A DNA stretch of 64,000 bases from Drosophila pseudoobscura (taxonomy: Eukaryota; Arthropoda; Insecta; Diptera; Drosophilidae), in NCBI RefSeq assembly GCF_009870125.1, contig NC_046681.1:9995001-10059000 (forward strand). The letters are read 5' to 3'. Position 1 is the first letter of the stretch, and each line of letters opens with the position of its first letter. Below the pieces are notes generated by a model. That model searched no databases. It was given only the letters and a program-made list of their open reading frames with translations, and was not told the DNA's origin. Made by a program: the position numbers and the translations under genes. Positions 50,893-64,000 of this stretch are shown in pieces.

Positions 50893-53622
50893 GGCTTGTT
50901 CTACAGGTGTGTTAGCATTTCTAAAATTTTAACCGCAGCTGTAAATTAGTTATTAAGAGAAAACCAAAAACAAAGGGCCGCTAATGCCGCTGCTGACTGC
51001 TTCCTTGGGTTGAAATCAGTTGAAAGTTAATGAGACGACGACTGAGACAGGCCTCGGGTCGCGTCTCTCGGATCGTGACTCTGTTTTCGTCTCCGTCCCC
51101 GTCTCTAGGGTTTCTTTTTTTGGGTGAGTCATGGGCAATACGTTAATTATGAATATGCAACTAAATCATTACATTTTAAGCCAGTGTCAAAGGCACAGCT
51201 GGAGCCGGCTCTCGAGCTTGGAGTCCCTCTGTTTGCTGCACGCTTGATTAATCGCAAGGCTGCTCCTGCGCCTGCTCCCCGTTCCTAGGGTGCTGCCTCT
51301 CGCTTATTAATTATGTGAGTGGAGTGGATCGAGTGCAGGAGATCCAGATCCAGAACCAGATCGAATGGAGATCCTCCACGCGTGCTCAAGGCGTGAATAC
51401 CATCGTCAACAGGCTAGCACCTTTCGCACTGAATTATTGCTGAAATATTTGCTGATTTATAGGCATTGGACTGGCTTGGTTGTTGTTATTCTCGTTGCTG
51501 GCACGCCATATGCGTGTTTTTTTTTTTCGAAGGGGAAGAGCGAGAGAGTCAACTGGTGCAACCTTGTTGCAATTAGTTTTTGCATCACCACCCAGCGAGT
51601 AGCCAGGGAGTATCGTCTTACGACTCAACCTTGAACCAGAGCTGGCTCTTACTCTGACTCCGACTTGGACTCCGCTTTGACTCTGCTCAGGCGCATGAGT
51701 CGACATGGCAGCAATTGTAGATCCAGCTCCAGTCCTGTCCCGCTCTGTTGAGGCAGACTTCCGTGTAATTAAGTGGCGTTCACAATGCGCTCCACCACCC
51801 ATTGTGTGCCGAGAGTCCCGGACAGGAGACAGGCTCTGAAACAGAGACTCTGCGTTCTGCGGTCTGCTCTCTGGGCTCTGGGCCTCGCAGATAAATTCTT
51901 TGTGAAGGCCCAGACAAGCGTATGCACATGATTTCAACGAGAAGTCGTCTCAAACTGGAATTGGGCGCCAGTTAGCCACTGAAGAATATGTGTCTAATGG
52001 GGCTAAGCCGAAGCGCGATGTACTCTTTGAGGTTTTCCAAGCAAAGACTGTTCGAAGGTGTATCCAAACTGCTTCCTTAATCGTAGAACTCTAGGCGGGT
52101 GAGCCAGCGAAAAATATGATAAATTGGGCGCTAACTCAGAGACGGGAGTCAGCACTCCTTTTGGGGCTGCTCCTAGCTTCCATTCTATTGCTGGCTCCAG
52201 TTCTCGGAGCTGCTCTCTGTGTGTGGCTGTAATTTGAGGCCGTTTTTGGTCCATGCCAACGAAATAAAGTTGTCAGCTGCTCCTTCGCACAAAATGCAAA
52301 TGATGGCAGACTTCGACTCCGGCTCCGGCTCCGGCACAGTCTGCTGTTAATTTTTGGTACGTGTCTTGCAAATTAGACCATCGTGCCTTGTCGTTAGTCT
52401 TGCTGAAAAGTTTCTAGAATTTCAATGCCATCTAATCGATGTGGCAGCGCTGTGGCATCCACGAAACATTTGCCGACCGGTTGCCACACACAGCCGCACT
52501 CCGACTAACCCAGAAGCTCTTTTGCTCTCTGCGGAAGCACTTAATGTTAATGAAACGGGTTCGAGAGTCAGGGAGAGACCGGGAGAGACAGGAAGGTAAG
52601 GAGCCGGAGGTCCATTTTTGTTTATCTATTCATAACACTTGAGCTGTCAGAAGTGGGGCAAGACATGAATATGAATGCATTCAGAGGAATATTATTATTA
52701 TTATTTGGCTTGGACATGCACTTTTGGTCGTAATTTTATATTGAACATAGCTTTCAGAAATTCGGCCATTCGGAAAACGTTCTTTGAAACAGATGTTTAG
52801 GTGCTAAATTTTTGATTTTGTGGTTTTAATAACAGCTTCCAAAAGCGATTAGTAATCGATTCAGTATTAGTATTTATGATTCATGTCGATAGAATTGATA
52901 AATCTCAAGATATAGCGACCCTAAGTTGAGGTTTTCTAACATTTTCAATATTTCTTCATTATTGCCATTTTTTTAAATTTTTTTAATATTGAGCGGCTTT
53001 ATTATTGAATATTAAGTTCTTACTTAAATTGCATCTATTCATAATAGAAATCCACTTAATTCTTGATAAAATTCCTTTTCGAAACAGCTTTGTTGCACCT
53101 TTTTTAAGGATCAGGAAGTTCTAAAGATAATTTTCCGCTAAGGAATTGCATATATTTCCTGGACATCTGCAAACAAATACCCATGAAATGAAGGCGCTTC
53201 CCTGAACACTTAACTACATTTTTATGTGCCCCGACCAAGAAACAAACCGTCGATACCATCGACATGTCATATGGGAAGCTCATTAACGCCAAGGCCAGAC
53301 AATTGTGCCCGAGCCAACCCTTTGACTGCACCATCAGAGTGTACTTTGGACTTTTATTGATATTACGTCTATCTATCGATTGGCCGCTATAAAATCGATC
53401 ATTAACGCTGTTAATTTGCTGCGACAAAGCGCACGGCGCGTCGCGTTGATGGCAACGCTTCAACAGTTCCGTTCCACATCCCCATCCACATCCACATCCA
53501 GTTCCAGTGCCACTTCCACTTCCACTTTCAGCCAGACCCAAAGCCGGTCTGGGGCCAGGCGGAAAGGGTGCAATGGTCATAAAAATTAAAAGCAAATTAC
53601 GAGTACGAGTTTGAAAAACAAC

Positions 53623-53645
53623 TGCAGCAGCAGCAGCAGCAGCAG
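53623..53645. repeat. CAG trinucleotide run
   Basis: Seven CAG units in non-coding DNA. Confidence 0.85.
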
Positions 53646-56600
53646 TTAACTCGACAATATTAGCACAGTTCGAAGCGGGTCGATAATGCCGATCGATTGA
53701 ATGACACCAAAGCTGACGCGGACTCTGGCACTGACCAAGCGAGACCTTTTGTCACTTCATAGCGAGGGGAGGGGAGGAGGTATTGGCATGGAATTGGAAT
53801 TGTATTGGAATGGTACGGGTATTGTATGGGCTGGCAGACTGGAGGTGACGGACGCACCTTAGACGCTGACGCGGACTTCCGTTTGGCATTGAAGCGCAAC
53901 CGTTTCGATATGAGTCAAAGAGTAAAACAAGTACAGAAGCTATGAGAGAGGTAACGACTTGTTGTTTTCCTCTAAAAGGACTTGGCCACACTGAAAATAT
54001 ACTCTCAAATTCGAGAACAAGTTGTGGCATTAAAATGGTATTATATGAAGGAAGATGACCATACTTAAGGATATTTCTGTTGTAAAAGGTTATAAGATCT
54101 AGGATCTAGGAGCTCAAAGTATTCTCTTGTTTAATTTATGTTCTAATATTCCTCCAAAACCCATATACCCCTTGTTGCACCCTTTACCCAAAGGAAGAGT
54201 TAAACTCTATGGCAACAATTTGAGTGCCTAATGACGCAGAGTAATGAAGTCGGCGCCGCGCCCCCAAAAATTCAGACTCAGAGAACCCCCTAGCCCGTGC
54301 CCGTATCCGTACCCGTACCGAACTGAACAGAACCAGACCGTACCGGAGCGTGGACCCAACCCCTTTTTTTCGCGCTTGATGTGTCGTTGATTTGTTGTTT
54401 CTGGTGCTGCTGCTGCTGCTGCTAGTCTGGTGCTAAAAATCGTCACAGCTGTACAACATTTCGAATTGAATGACTTAATGTGCAGCATTGTGTCATCAAT
54501 ATCCGTTCGGCGCTCTTCAGTTCAGTTCAGTTCAGGTCTCTGCAGGTTTCTGGTCAACTGCCCGTGACAAAAGTGTGAATTACGCCGAGCTTGAACGCCC
54601 ACTTGTATCTGTATCTGTATCCGAACCCGAAACTCACTTGATTTCAGCCCGCACTGTCGTCACCGATAGCACGGTGTCTTGCGTTCCATCTCAGTCTATC
54701 TTTGAGTCGCTCTCTAATCCTTCCCTTTTTGGCCTCTTGAGTGACATTTGACAGTCAGTCAGTGTCAAGTCATCAATATGTACTTATGCAGTCCTCTCTA
54801 CCTCTTAGTCAGGGACACACACACACACGGACCAGCCAAACGAACGACCTCTATGGGTATTTCCCCTCGTCTGCCTAATCCTTATGTAAATCTGTCAAAT
54901 TAGATGCGATTAGTGTGAAGTGAAAAGTAGTTCTCAGCTCTTTGAGCCCTCGCAGCGCCGACATCAACGACCAAAGAAGCTGAGGCGTATTTTTGATTCA
55001 AGACTCGAGATGACTTGTTGATGGCGGCACTTGGCCCCAATAGTTGGGAAACTGTTTGATGTTTCGCCATAGTTTTGGGGAATGGTATGAGATAAATGTA
55101 GATTAGAAAGGGTGGGAGTTGATAGGAAAGGGAATTTATCCTACAAGTAGAAGGAAGAGCATTGAACGAGCCAGAACGTTGTAAGCCGCGGCAAGGGCTG
55201 CAGCTCTACATTTACACCTGCTACTCAGTTAGTACATATGTGAGCTTATGATTAATGTAACCTAAGAAATATATATCATGCGTATTTATACGTATAAGGA
55301 CCGAAACGATTGTTTGAGGATATATAGATAAAAAATCCTGCAAAGGAATTGAACTCTTCAACAAGAATAAATCTCCTATCCAATAAGAGTGTTTGGAGAA
55401 GATTAATTTGAAGAAACTTTTATTTTCAGAAGAATTAGATAAAGTCCTATCGGAAAAATCTCTTAAAAAACTATACCAGATATTGGGAGTGCTCAAATCA
55501 AGTCACTTCCCACGGATCCTCCGCTATTATCACATCCCGGCAAAAAAACAGACCCGTGCACCAATTGTCACACCTAATAAAATTCAATTTTCATTTAAAT
55601 TAATTTAGAAATTCTAACAAAACCAAAAACCCTTGTATAAGAAGTCCTACCCCAAGCCGAAGACTTTCAAATGCCAAACAAATGGCCGGCAAATCGAATC
55701 GCCTAAAAAAAAATCAAGTGATACCAAAACGGGAATCACGCGACTTGACGTATGCCTAACGAATCATTTCAATTTACCGGGATTACCATAGCCAGGAGAG
55801 AGAGGGGACTGTCGAGAGACGTGTGCTTAGCAATTGGCAACACCAAGAGCGGCCCTCGCCCAACCCCCAGACCTCTGGACAGACAACGACAGGCTCATCA
55901 TCAGCATCATCGCGGTGGTCGAAGTGGCGGAGGGGGAGTCGGAGTCGGACTCGATATCATAATGACACTTTCCGCCGATGCGCAACTGTGACAAAATTAA
56001 TTTTCAACATGACTGCATTCGGACGGGAACTAGAGGGGGTGTTTGGGATTTGGTATATTCCAGCACCCTCTGACTGTGTGTGTGTGTGTGTTGATGATAA
56101 TGAGACCATAGATAACGAAATTTTATGTTGCCCGAATTTCACAAATAGTTGCGCGAATTTGCGCAGCACCCCAAAAACTTCCCTCAATCCGGACAGTGGG
56201 CTGTGGATTGTGGAGTGGCAGGGGCAGGGGCAGCGTCCGTGTGTCCGTGGCCATATCCGTGGCCGTTGTCGTATCCGTGCTATGGGGTTCCGGGTGCAAA
56301 GCACTCACAAGTCAACAGCAGCCGGAATTGCCACCCCTTTTTCGGGTCGGTTCGGGTCTGGCATTGGACCTCGGGGCACGCCACGCCACGCCACCGCACT
56401 GACAAATTGTTCCGCTAAATAAATCACGATTCATGATTATCGCCATGAAATCGAAATTTTCTGCTTTATTTTCCATGCCTCGGTACAAGTTATCTAATAT
56501 GCTTTTAAATGCAGACCCTTTCCAGAAGGGGCCCGAACGAGTGCAGTGGCTTAAACGAATAGCTGAATTATTGATTTGGGTTTGGAGTTCAGGGCAAATA

Positions 56601-57962
56601 GAGGCTAGATTGAGTGGGAAATACTGCCAGAGAAAGTCTGGGAGAACTTGTAGGAAAATCTCATAATTAATAGATATTGTGCATGTTTCTACAGTTTCTT
56701 TGACCTAAGGTTATCCCATGAACCGCTTTAGAAGGTTCAACAGATTCCAATAATTTTCCTTTTCTCAGACCATGAACTCCAATTAACTTTGCCTTCAGAA
56801 AGTCAAAGTCAAGGTTAGTTTGAGTGCAGTCAAGGACTTTTGTGGCAGCATCAAATCTGAATGACAAATCCTGAGAAAGTCAGCCTAGGGCTTACACAAT
56901 ACATCATCATCCGCGTGATCATCCCCTGAGGAGCAACAGCAAATGCAGCCCAACCCTCGGGTCTGGCATTATGAAAGCAGCCACAAACAAGCCTGATGTC
57001 CTGTCATATTTGCTCATTTAACAGGCTGACACATCAATGTCATATCAAATTCAGAAGAACCCGCGAACCAACCAAAAGACAGCCACAGCCTCGGCCTCGG
57101 CCTGGGGCTGGAAAAATCTGTCGCAAGGACAAAGAAATCGGGGCAAAAAAGTTGACAGCTAATCCAATGGCAATTATAATGCCGTAACGGCTGGCTGCTG
57201 GTGTGAAAGAAACCTCAATTCATCTAATTGAAGTTAAGCATAACGAATGCCAGAGCGAGAGAGTGAGAGAGACCAGCATCAGCCATCAGCCGGCATGTCC
57301 ATGTCCATACTTTTTTGTCTGGTGGTCGCCCAAAAACTGACTGTCAAAACTGACATGACAGGGCGAACGAATCAAACAGAAATCAACGAGAAGCCGCAAT
57401 AATCAGCGCTTTGTAGGGGCGTGAACTATGCCAGGGATGGAGGAGATACTTTTGTGTGTATATATCTGCAGGAGAAGGGAGTCATGTATAGTGATTGCCA
57501 GCACTGGACACTTGACATGCATATGAAAATTCTGACACGTCAACGCGTGGTTTGGTGTACCCCGCGCTCTCGACTGTAATTGGAAACGTTACTAATTTCA
57601 CGGGCTCTTCTGGGGGGAACTGGAGAACATCCCACTAGCCCCACATTGATTGACACGTTTGACAAAAGTGGCGATTATGCTTCTACCTTTGCCTTAGATC
57701 TCTGGTAATTTCCATTTCCATATCACTCATTGTGACAGCCATCGCAGCTTTTCGAATATCAATTGACAATTGCCAAAGGCGGCATTCGGGCCTTTGTGGG
57801 GATTTCTGCTCGTACCTTATTTCCATATCAAAGTGGAAAAGTGTCTTTGGAAAAGTGTCACAAATTGATGAGTATTGTGCTGGCTGGGTGGTCAGTGGTC
57901 GTGGTCGGGGTCACCACTTGGTAAGACTACAACTTGAGTAAGTAAATCAATCACCCCGCCGT

Positions 57963-57984
57963 ACTGGTTACTGGTTACTGGTTA
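57963..57984. repeat. CTGGTTA heptanucleotide tandem
   Basis: Three perfect copies. Confidence 0.85.
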
Positions 57985-60900
57985 CCCACTGGCAAGTCAG
58001 CTAAATTAGAGGTAAGCTTCTGCCTCCTTCTGGCAGCATATCACATATCCTGTCTGCCAGTCTCCCAGTCCGACTGTCGCCCTGTCTCCCTGTCTGGCCT
58101 GCCTCATTGCTCCAACTGCTGTCGCTACAAACGCCAGTCCAATTTGTTACAATGCATTACACTCATCCGACTCCTGCTACAGACGCTGCGGAGTCGCTGT
58201 CGACTGTCGTCTGATGTCTGATTTTGTTTGAGCTTTGGCTCTGGCTTTGCCACAACTTGCTACGCATTCCAGAAGCTGCACACAATATCTACACCATGTT
58301 GGGTGAGCCCCTGCGGACCGGACCGGATCGGTTCAGATAGGATAGGATCGCATCGGATTGGATTGGGTTTGAATCGAACGAAACGGAACGAATGAAACCA
58401 AAGCAAACGAAGCGAAGCGTTGAGGAGTAGAACGAGGCGACTGCTGCTGGCTGGCTGGCTCCCAGACAGCCAGACAGACAGACAGAAATCCATTCATCAG
58501 TGGCAAATTTGTTGGTGGTATGAATCCATCATGTTCCGAGTGAAAGATCGTTTGTCGCTGATCATCAGCTTAAAAATCGCGCAAATGACGAGCGTAAGAC
58601 ATGAGATGTGGTTTCGTTCGCTGTAAAATACCCAGCCCCAAACCCCGGCCCGGCCCGGCCCGGCCTGTCTGTGGTGTCGTGTCTGGATGGATCCAACACA
58701 GCAGTCCCCGTCGACTGCTTCTTAGCCTCACAACAGTCCATAAGCTGACAACAGCATCCACAGGCGGGGAGAAAGCATGTGCGATCTGCTGTTCGATGTT
58801 TTAACTGGTTTCCCATCTCCGTTGGCCCCGTCTCCGTCCCCGGCCCCATATGCGTAAGCTAATGAGGTATGGTGTGGACCAAGAATCGTTTGGTTTCTCT
58901 ACATGAGTTTGCCTATCGGTTTCTGCGGTAGCTTGAAATATGGGAATAGAATAGGATCTACATGTATGTGGATCTACGTTTGGATTGTACATTAATTATC
59001 TTACAAATCCCAACAATTCCTACTCCAATTCTTTTACTTTTCAAAATCCTTAAAGCTCTACTGTAGCTCATTCGAGCAGCCAGTATGGTCGATGGTTGAA
59101 TATTGTAGGATGGCTGCCGTTTTGGGGGCAGGCAGCTACCACATATCGGAATTCCCCCCAACTGTGCCACCACAAATGATGTTGATTTTTATCAAAACTT
59201 ATTGAGAAAACGTAATTTTTTAAGCTTTACATGTGTGAAGGCTGCGGGACTCGGATCCAGAGATGGACCCATACCAAGGCACAGATACAGATGCAGACTG
59301 TGTCCAGTGGCTTAGTGGATGCTTTGTCAGTTAAGTGGAGTGGAGTGGAGTACTCCCAGAAGTGGTGTGGGTGTGGGCATGTGTTTGAAAAATCAGCACA
59401 GTGCGGGCTATAAATACTCGGCCATGCAAAGGCCCAGCCTACCTGCGTCGCGTCGAGTCCGTTGTGGCGGGTTGTCCATCAATTTGCAACTTGCTGTGCA
59501 AATATTCAGCAAGTTTTATTTGGTAGCACACACAGCGGCCCTGTGTGGTCCTGTGACTGCAGGAATAAATTTCCATTAACGAGCCCATATAAATTCGAAT
59601 TGATTTAAATGGGAAGTGCGTAGACCGCAGACCGCAGTTAATGCCAGCTCCATATTTCACGCGACAACTGGGGTCTGTTCAGATCTGTTCGGAATTGTTT
59701 GCTTTAGATGGGGTAGGGGGTCTGGGTATGGGTCTGGGGGGGTCTAACGAACTTCTAATAGTTGCAGCAGATTAATCTTGCCGACAACTGGCCCCCAGAT
59801 GAATCGAAATGAAAACATAAAAACGATTTAAAATCGATTAACCCGATTTGCCGACATGCAACAGGTTCAGCCCTCTCTCAATTTGGCTTCCCCTCTTGGT
59901 CGGTCGGTGCCAGTCTTATTATCGAAAATGTGCGGCTTAAAACAAAGGCTGGAAATTGCTTTGGATAGCATTGGAGTCGGGAATCTGTTGGGTCCGCTGC
60001 GCTGTCCTTTGTCCGCTGCCGACAGAGCATTCAGTGTGGCAAACGCCTACCGCCAAGATATTTTTTTGGGATCTTTCTCTCGCACGGGAAAGAGGTGAGA
60101 AAATTGTTGATTAGCTTCTATGGAGGCTATGGCTCCACCACCATACCTCGCCCACCCCTTCCCTCATATTACCATCTTTCAGAGCCCCAAACTCCCAGCC
60201 CCTGTACCGTTGCCAGGCGATCTTGATGAAGATCAACATGCCATTGGTGGGCGTGGCTGCATATGACTTTGATTTCTGTCGGCATTTCGCTTTGGCTCGG
60301 ACATCGCGGATGCGTTCCACAATATGCTGAAAATAATACATGCTCGTATATGCGACCATTGGAATACATATAAAAGATATGGCGGAGTGCTGACGACTGG
60401 TGAATACCCTGGAAAATGTGGATATCTATTTGGGAAGGGAATCGAAGTAAAGGGATGTTTATAATTATTATCTTAAATCCAAGGGGGCTTATTGCCCAGT
60501 TATTGGCTTTCAACTATATGGTTATGTCCTATTTATTTTGTTCTTATTTTATTAATCTCATCTTCATCGAATCTTATTAGTTTTCCCATTGATCTTCCCG
60601 ATCTTCCCCATCCACGACTCCGTACCATCTCTATTACACGTATTCGGAACTGCTCATCTCTGCCAATCTTCGAATGCTATGATAACCTCACATTATTCAG
60701 CTAGATCATCTCAAGCCTGACTAAACGTTCGGTAATCACGCCATATTCTAGTTGTTACAACCATTTGCATATACTCAATATACCCTCGATCCCCCGAACC
60801 CTCGATCTCCGCGAATAATTATGCACCGAGTAACCGCTTTGGCTGCTGATTTCGCTTCCTCCGCGGACTCTTCTTTTTGGATTCCCATTCTGGGGCTTCT

Positions 60901-61298
60901 GCCGCGTCTGCGGATTCCCATTCTGGTGGAACTGCTGCCCACTATCACTTACTACACTCAACGCCCCGATCTGATCTGCGGCATCTCAGCGGCAGGAACA
61001 GCAACAGCAACGGCAACAGCCTCATCGGCCGCATCAGCTTGATTGTCGGAGAGGGCTAATAATAAATTCGAGCGCGTGCAAGCGCATGCCACCTTGGCCC
61101 CTTGTGGCAGGCAGGCCGTGGCAGGGCACCTTGCAACTGCTCCGAATCTGCCACCGATGCCGACGCCGCCGCCGCCGCTAAAGTCGGTTTGGAACAGAGC
61201 AGGGGCAGGGGCAGGGCCTGGGCCTTTGGTGGCAGCCGCTCTATAATTATCTCAAACTGAAATTAACCGTCGAAAGAGTCGGGAAGATTATGCGCAGC

Positions 61299-61320
61299 GC
61301 ATCGCATCGCATCGCATCGA
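61299..61320. repeat. GCATC pentanucleotide tandem
   Basis: Four perfect copies after a short GCGCA lead-in. Confidence 0.85.
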
Positions 61321-64000
61321 GATTGAGAACTGGGAAGAATGGCAGGGGATCGGATGGTTCAGGGATCGGGAAAGTTAGTGGACCGCACGCTAACGCTGCC
61401 TCTGCATGCTAGACGCGTTTGCAATTTGGCTGAGAAGAGTCGGGACGGGAATCGGAATCGGAGAGAGAGAAAGAGGTCCAGAGATTCTCTCACCTCGCCG
61501 TCGAGATGTTTGTGCTAATTTATTGCGCGTTAATATCGACAGGAAGAGATCGAAAGAGAACCAAACCAGTTCCCTATCTTCCAGCCCCTGGCATGCGGCT
61601 TGGGGCAAGTGGCATGGGGTATGGGGTATGGGGTATTCCACTCTAATTGAAATGCCCGCGCTTTCTATCTCTTATCGCTAGCGTCACACTTACACATGTA
61701 ACAATTTCAGATAGCAGGGATCGGAGACCGACTCGGTGCCCCGTCCCGGTCTCATTAGCGGAATTACAAGTCATTACCAACAGAACTGACCGAACAACAA
61801 GCGAGTGACTCTCCGACTTGGACTCGGCTCGGCAATTATAAGTAAATTAACTTTTTGGCCCAAGTATAAAGATTAGAATCTAGGCTACCTCCTGAACCCG
61901 AACCACTAGCCCAAACCACCAGCCCGATGTATGATTGATGGATTGTCCATATCAATGACAGCCGATCTGGGCCGGGGGATGGGCGGGAGGACAGGGAGAG
62001 GCTAATGAAGTCATAGCAGCCAAAGGCAGGGCCAACAATTTGTTTTCATTGAAAAAAGGGCAATCCGCAAATAGAAATGATATAAATATTAGGGACAGCA
62101 AAAACACCCATGATGATATGGTGGTACATTATTATCGTATTGGGAAATGCAACAAGGATCTGGAAAATATTTTACTAGATATAATAGTTATCAGTTTTTA
62201 CTCCATTCCAATGCTATTCTACTTTTATTTAAACGAATTTTTCTACCAATTAATCCCCTTAGCAACTAATTTCAACTCTTCATGGAGTACCCTCAAACGA
62301 CTAAGTCCCCCCTCCCCTCTTCTTAAACTATTAAACAGAATCCCTCACTCCCCAGAAAATTTCACACCAGCCAGAACCAGTGCCTCGGCTAGTGGAAATG
62401 TGGAAATCAGAAGCTGCACTTAGTTTAATTGGATATCAGAGGGCAATTTCAATTAGTCCAACAATTTGGCACGCATTTAATTGCACCGAAAGCTAAGCAA
62501 ATCCTTGTCAGGGCAAATCCCAAACTGCAATAAAATGTATTAAAAACGAGGCTTGCGTCAGAGCCAGACCATAAAGGTACACCAAACCTACCATCCAAGG
62601 CGTGTCCCGCCCTGCTCATTAAACATTTTACCATAAAAATGTTGAAAAACAATGGCGGAGAGTCAGTCCGCCCCCCCCGTTACCACTCAACCCCTGTGCT
62701 GATCTCTCACTAACATTCTCACTCTCCTGGCCACATTAGACAGCCACGTGTCTGGGTCATTATGCTGAAAGTTACACGAACGTGGCGTCGGCGTCGGCGT
62801 TGACGTTTACTTTTTTGGGCCAAGTATACAATGTCTACGCAACACTGGAAGTGTCCAAAACCCAATCTGAATCCCAAACAGAAACCAAACCCCTGGCAAC
62901 CTCTAGCCCCGCTCCAAAGCCCAGCCTTGCTTGTAGCACAATTTGTAGCTGTCAGAGGCACCGAGAGACAGACAGGCAGCCGTGACACGTGTGTGTGCGC
63001 CTGTCTTCTGTGTATGTGGTGTCTATAAGTGAGTGGGCGGGTGTCAGAGCCTTAGTTAGCCGACTGGCGGACGGTCGGCCCATTGGCGATTATCGCCCGG
63101 TGTCCGACTCCCAGTCCAATCCCCTTTGTTGCCGAATTTAAAAATTAGAAACGGATTTGGCATTGCGCATAGAGCGGCTTACATCCGAGACTCCCCGAAC
63201 ATATCCGGGCCGAACAACATAATTGTTAATTTTAATGGCCTATGAAAATGGCGGGGATTGTTGGGATTACCACAGATGAGCGAGCGGCGGTCGGAGCTTG
63301 GGGATGGGGACAGAGTGTTGTGTGTCAGGGCTGAGGGGTGTGGATTAGGATGTGTAAGTGAAATGATATCCGATACAGGAAGTTAAAGTTGAGCCTTAAT
63401 TTAATGAGGTACTGGATAAGTGTTTATTTGATTTAGGATCGGATTTTACAGAGGTTGAGAGAGTTTCCATCAAAGTTGTGATAACTGCTGTACAGACGAT
63501 TGTCTGTGTTGGTAACGTTCATCCCGTGCCTCTGGTGAATGCGATTCACGCAATTGCGACAAGCTCACACGCACATATTCGTTATTTCGCATGTTTCTTC
63601 GTGACACGAGACCTTTATATATTTGATATATACTTACCTCAAAACTTTATGCATTTCCCCTAATATTTCGTCGTAATTATAAGCTCTTTTCCACCCCAAA
63701 TAAAGTTGCAAGTTCAATATCATCATCTGTGACTGGCTGGGTGCCCTTTGTTATTCAAAACCTAAAGCTCTCCGACGTGTTTCGTGGCTCTCTGTCAATG
63801 TCACAAGATTTTCCGTATAAATAATTCCGAACTAACGAACCGAGGCTCCCTAAACATATATCATCGACTCGTATTACGCTGACATTTTCGGCTGCTGGCG
63901 GCAGCTCGTGTGAGGTCCTCGCCCAGGAGTGCCTCGCGGCTGAGTATGTTGCGGCAACATGTGTCACTAACATGTCAATTAGATGCCCCAAAAATCGTGG

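Larger units (their letters stand above)
39560..64000. other. Non-coding DNA beyond the acyltransferase gene
   Basis: 24 kb with no supported coding region. The longest frames are AT-rich or low-complexity and lack splice context or motifs. It holds the possible MITE at 41.0 kb, the 40-bp repeat at 50.9 kb, CAG, CA, CTGT and other tandem repeats, and T-box half sites at 44336 and 55568. An unrecognised non-coding RNA cannot be excluded. Confidence 0.55.

Noticed and set aside
52470..52570. Possible tRNA B box (GGTTCGAGAGTC)
   Set aside because: No matching A box or cloverleaf arms can be drawn around it.
59407..59416. TATAAATA box on the plus strand
   Set aside because: No initiator or coding exon follows; AT words of this kind are common here.
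62040..62423. 127-codon plus-strand frame
   Set aside because: Starts with TTG, is AT-rich, and has no recognisable domain or fly start context.

Overview
This is insect nuclear DNA, most likely from a Drosophila of the obscura group. Three things suggest this. Exons are separated by canonical GT...AG introns with fly-type start contexts. Short-period microsatellites (GT, CT, CAG and others) are dense. One mobile element has the layout of a DINE-1/Helentron element: the typical subterminal sequences, an internal GTCC tract and a 3' hairpin. The species group is an inference; no marker here settles it. There is no sign of prokaryotic genes, CRISPR arrays, operons or viral genes.

Only two genes are clearly supported, both on the minus strand. 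The first (CDS 18812 down to 13511) is a Tbx20-class T-box transcription factor, the midline/H15 pair of flies, most probably midline. I could join four coding exons with canonical splice sites and consistent phases into a complete 600-residue protein: an N-terminal eh1 (Groucho-binding) motif, a His/Asn-rich linker, a full T-box at about residues 205-400, and an Ala/Pro/Gln-rich tail. The second (CDS 38969 down to 37557) is a single-exon membrane-bound O-acyltransferase of the LPCAT3/MBOAT5 type, matching fly nessy, with the family's Asn and His catalytic residues.

Layout: 1-12.98 kb is non-coding DNA downstream of the T-box gene. 12.98-19.7 kb holds the T-box gene, its introns, and a promoter region with an AGATAC-rich leader and clustered GAGA sequences. 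19.7-31.7 kb is non-coding and contains a small hAT-like MITE at 24.3 kb. 31.76-32.31 kb is a GC-rich island that looks like a decayed coding gene on the plus strand. 36.24-37.35 kb is the DINE-1-like element, just beyond the 3' end of the acyltransferase gene. 39.5 kb has a Motif-1 type housekeeping promoter signature. 39.6-64 kb is non-coding, with microsatellites, a possible second MITE and dispersed repeats. The two genes act in unrelated processes: transcriptional patterning and phospholipid remodelling. The large empty flanks fit a developmental regulator surrounded by enhancers. I found no convincing previously undescribed system. The best leads are the decayed coding island, the MITE pair, the AGATAC-rich leader and the GAGA hairpin/Polycomb-like region.
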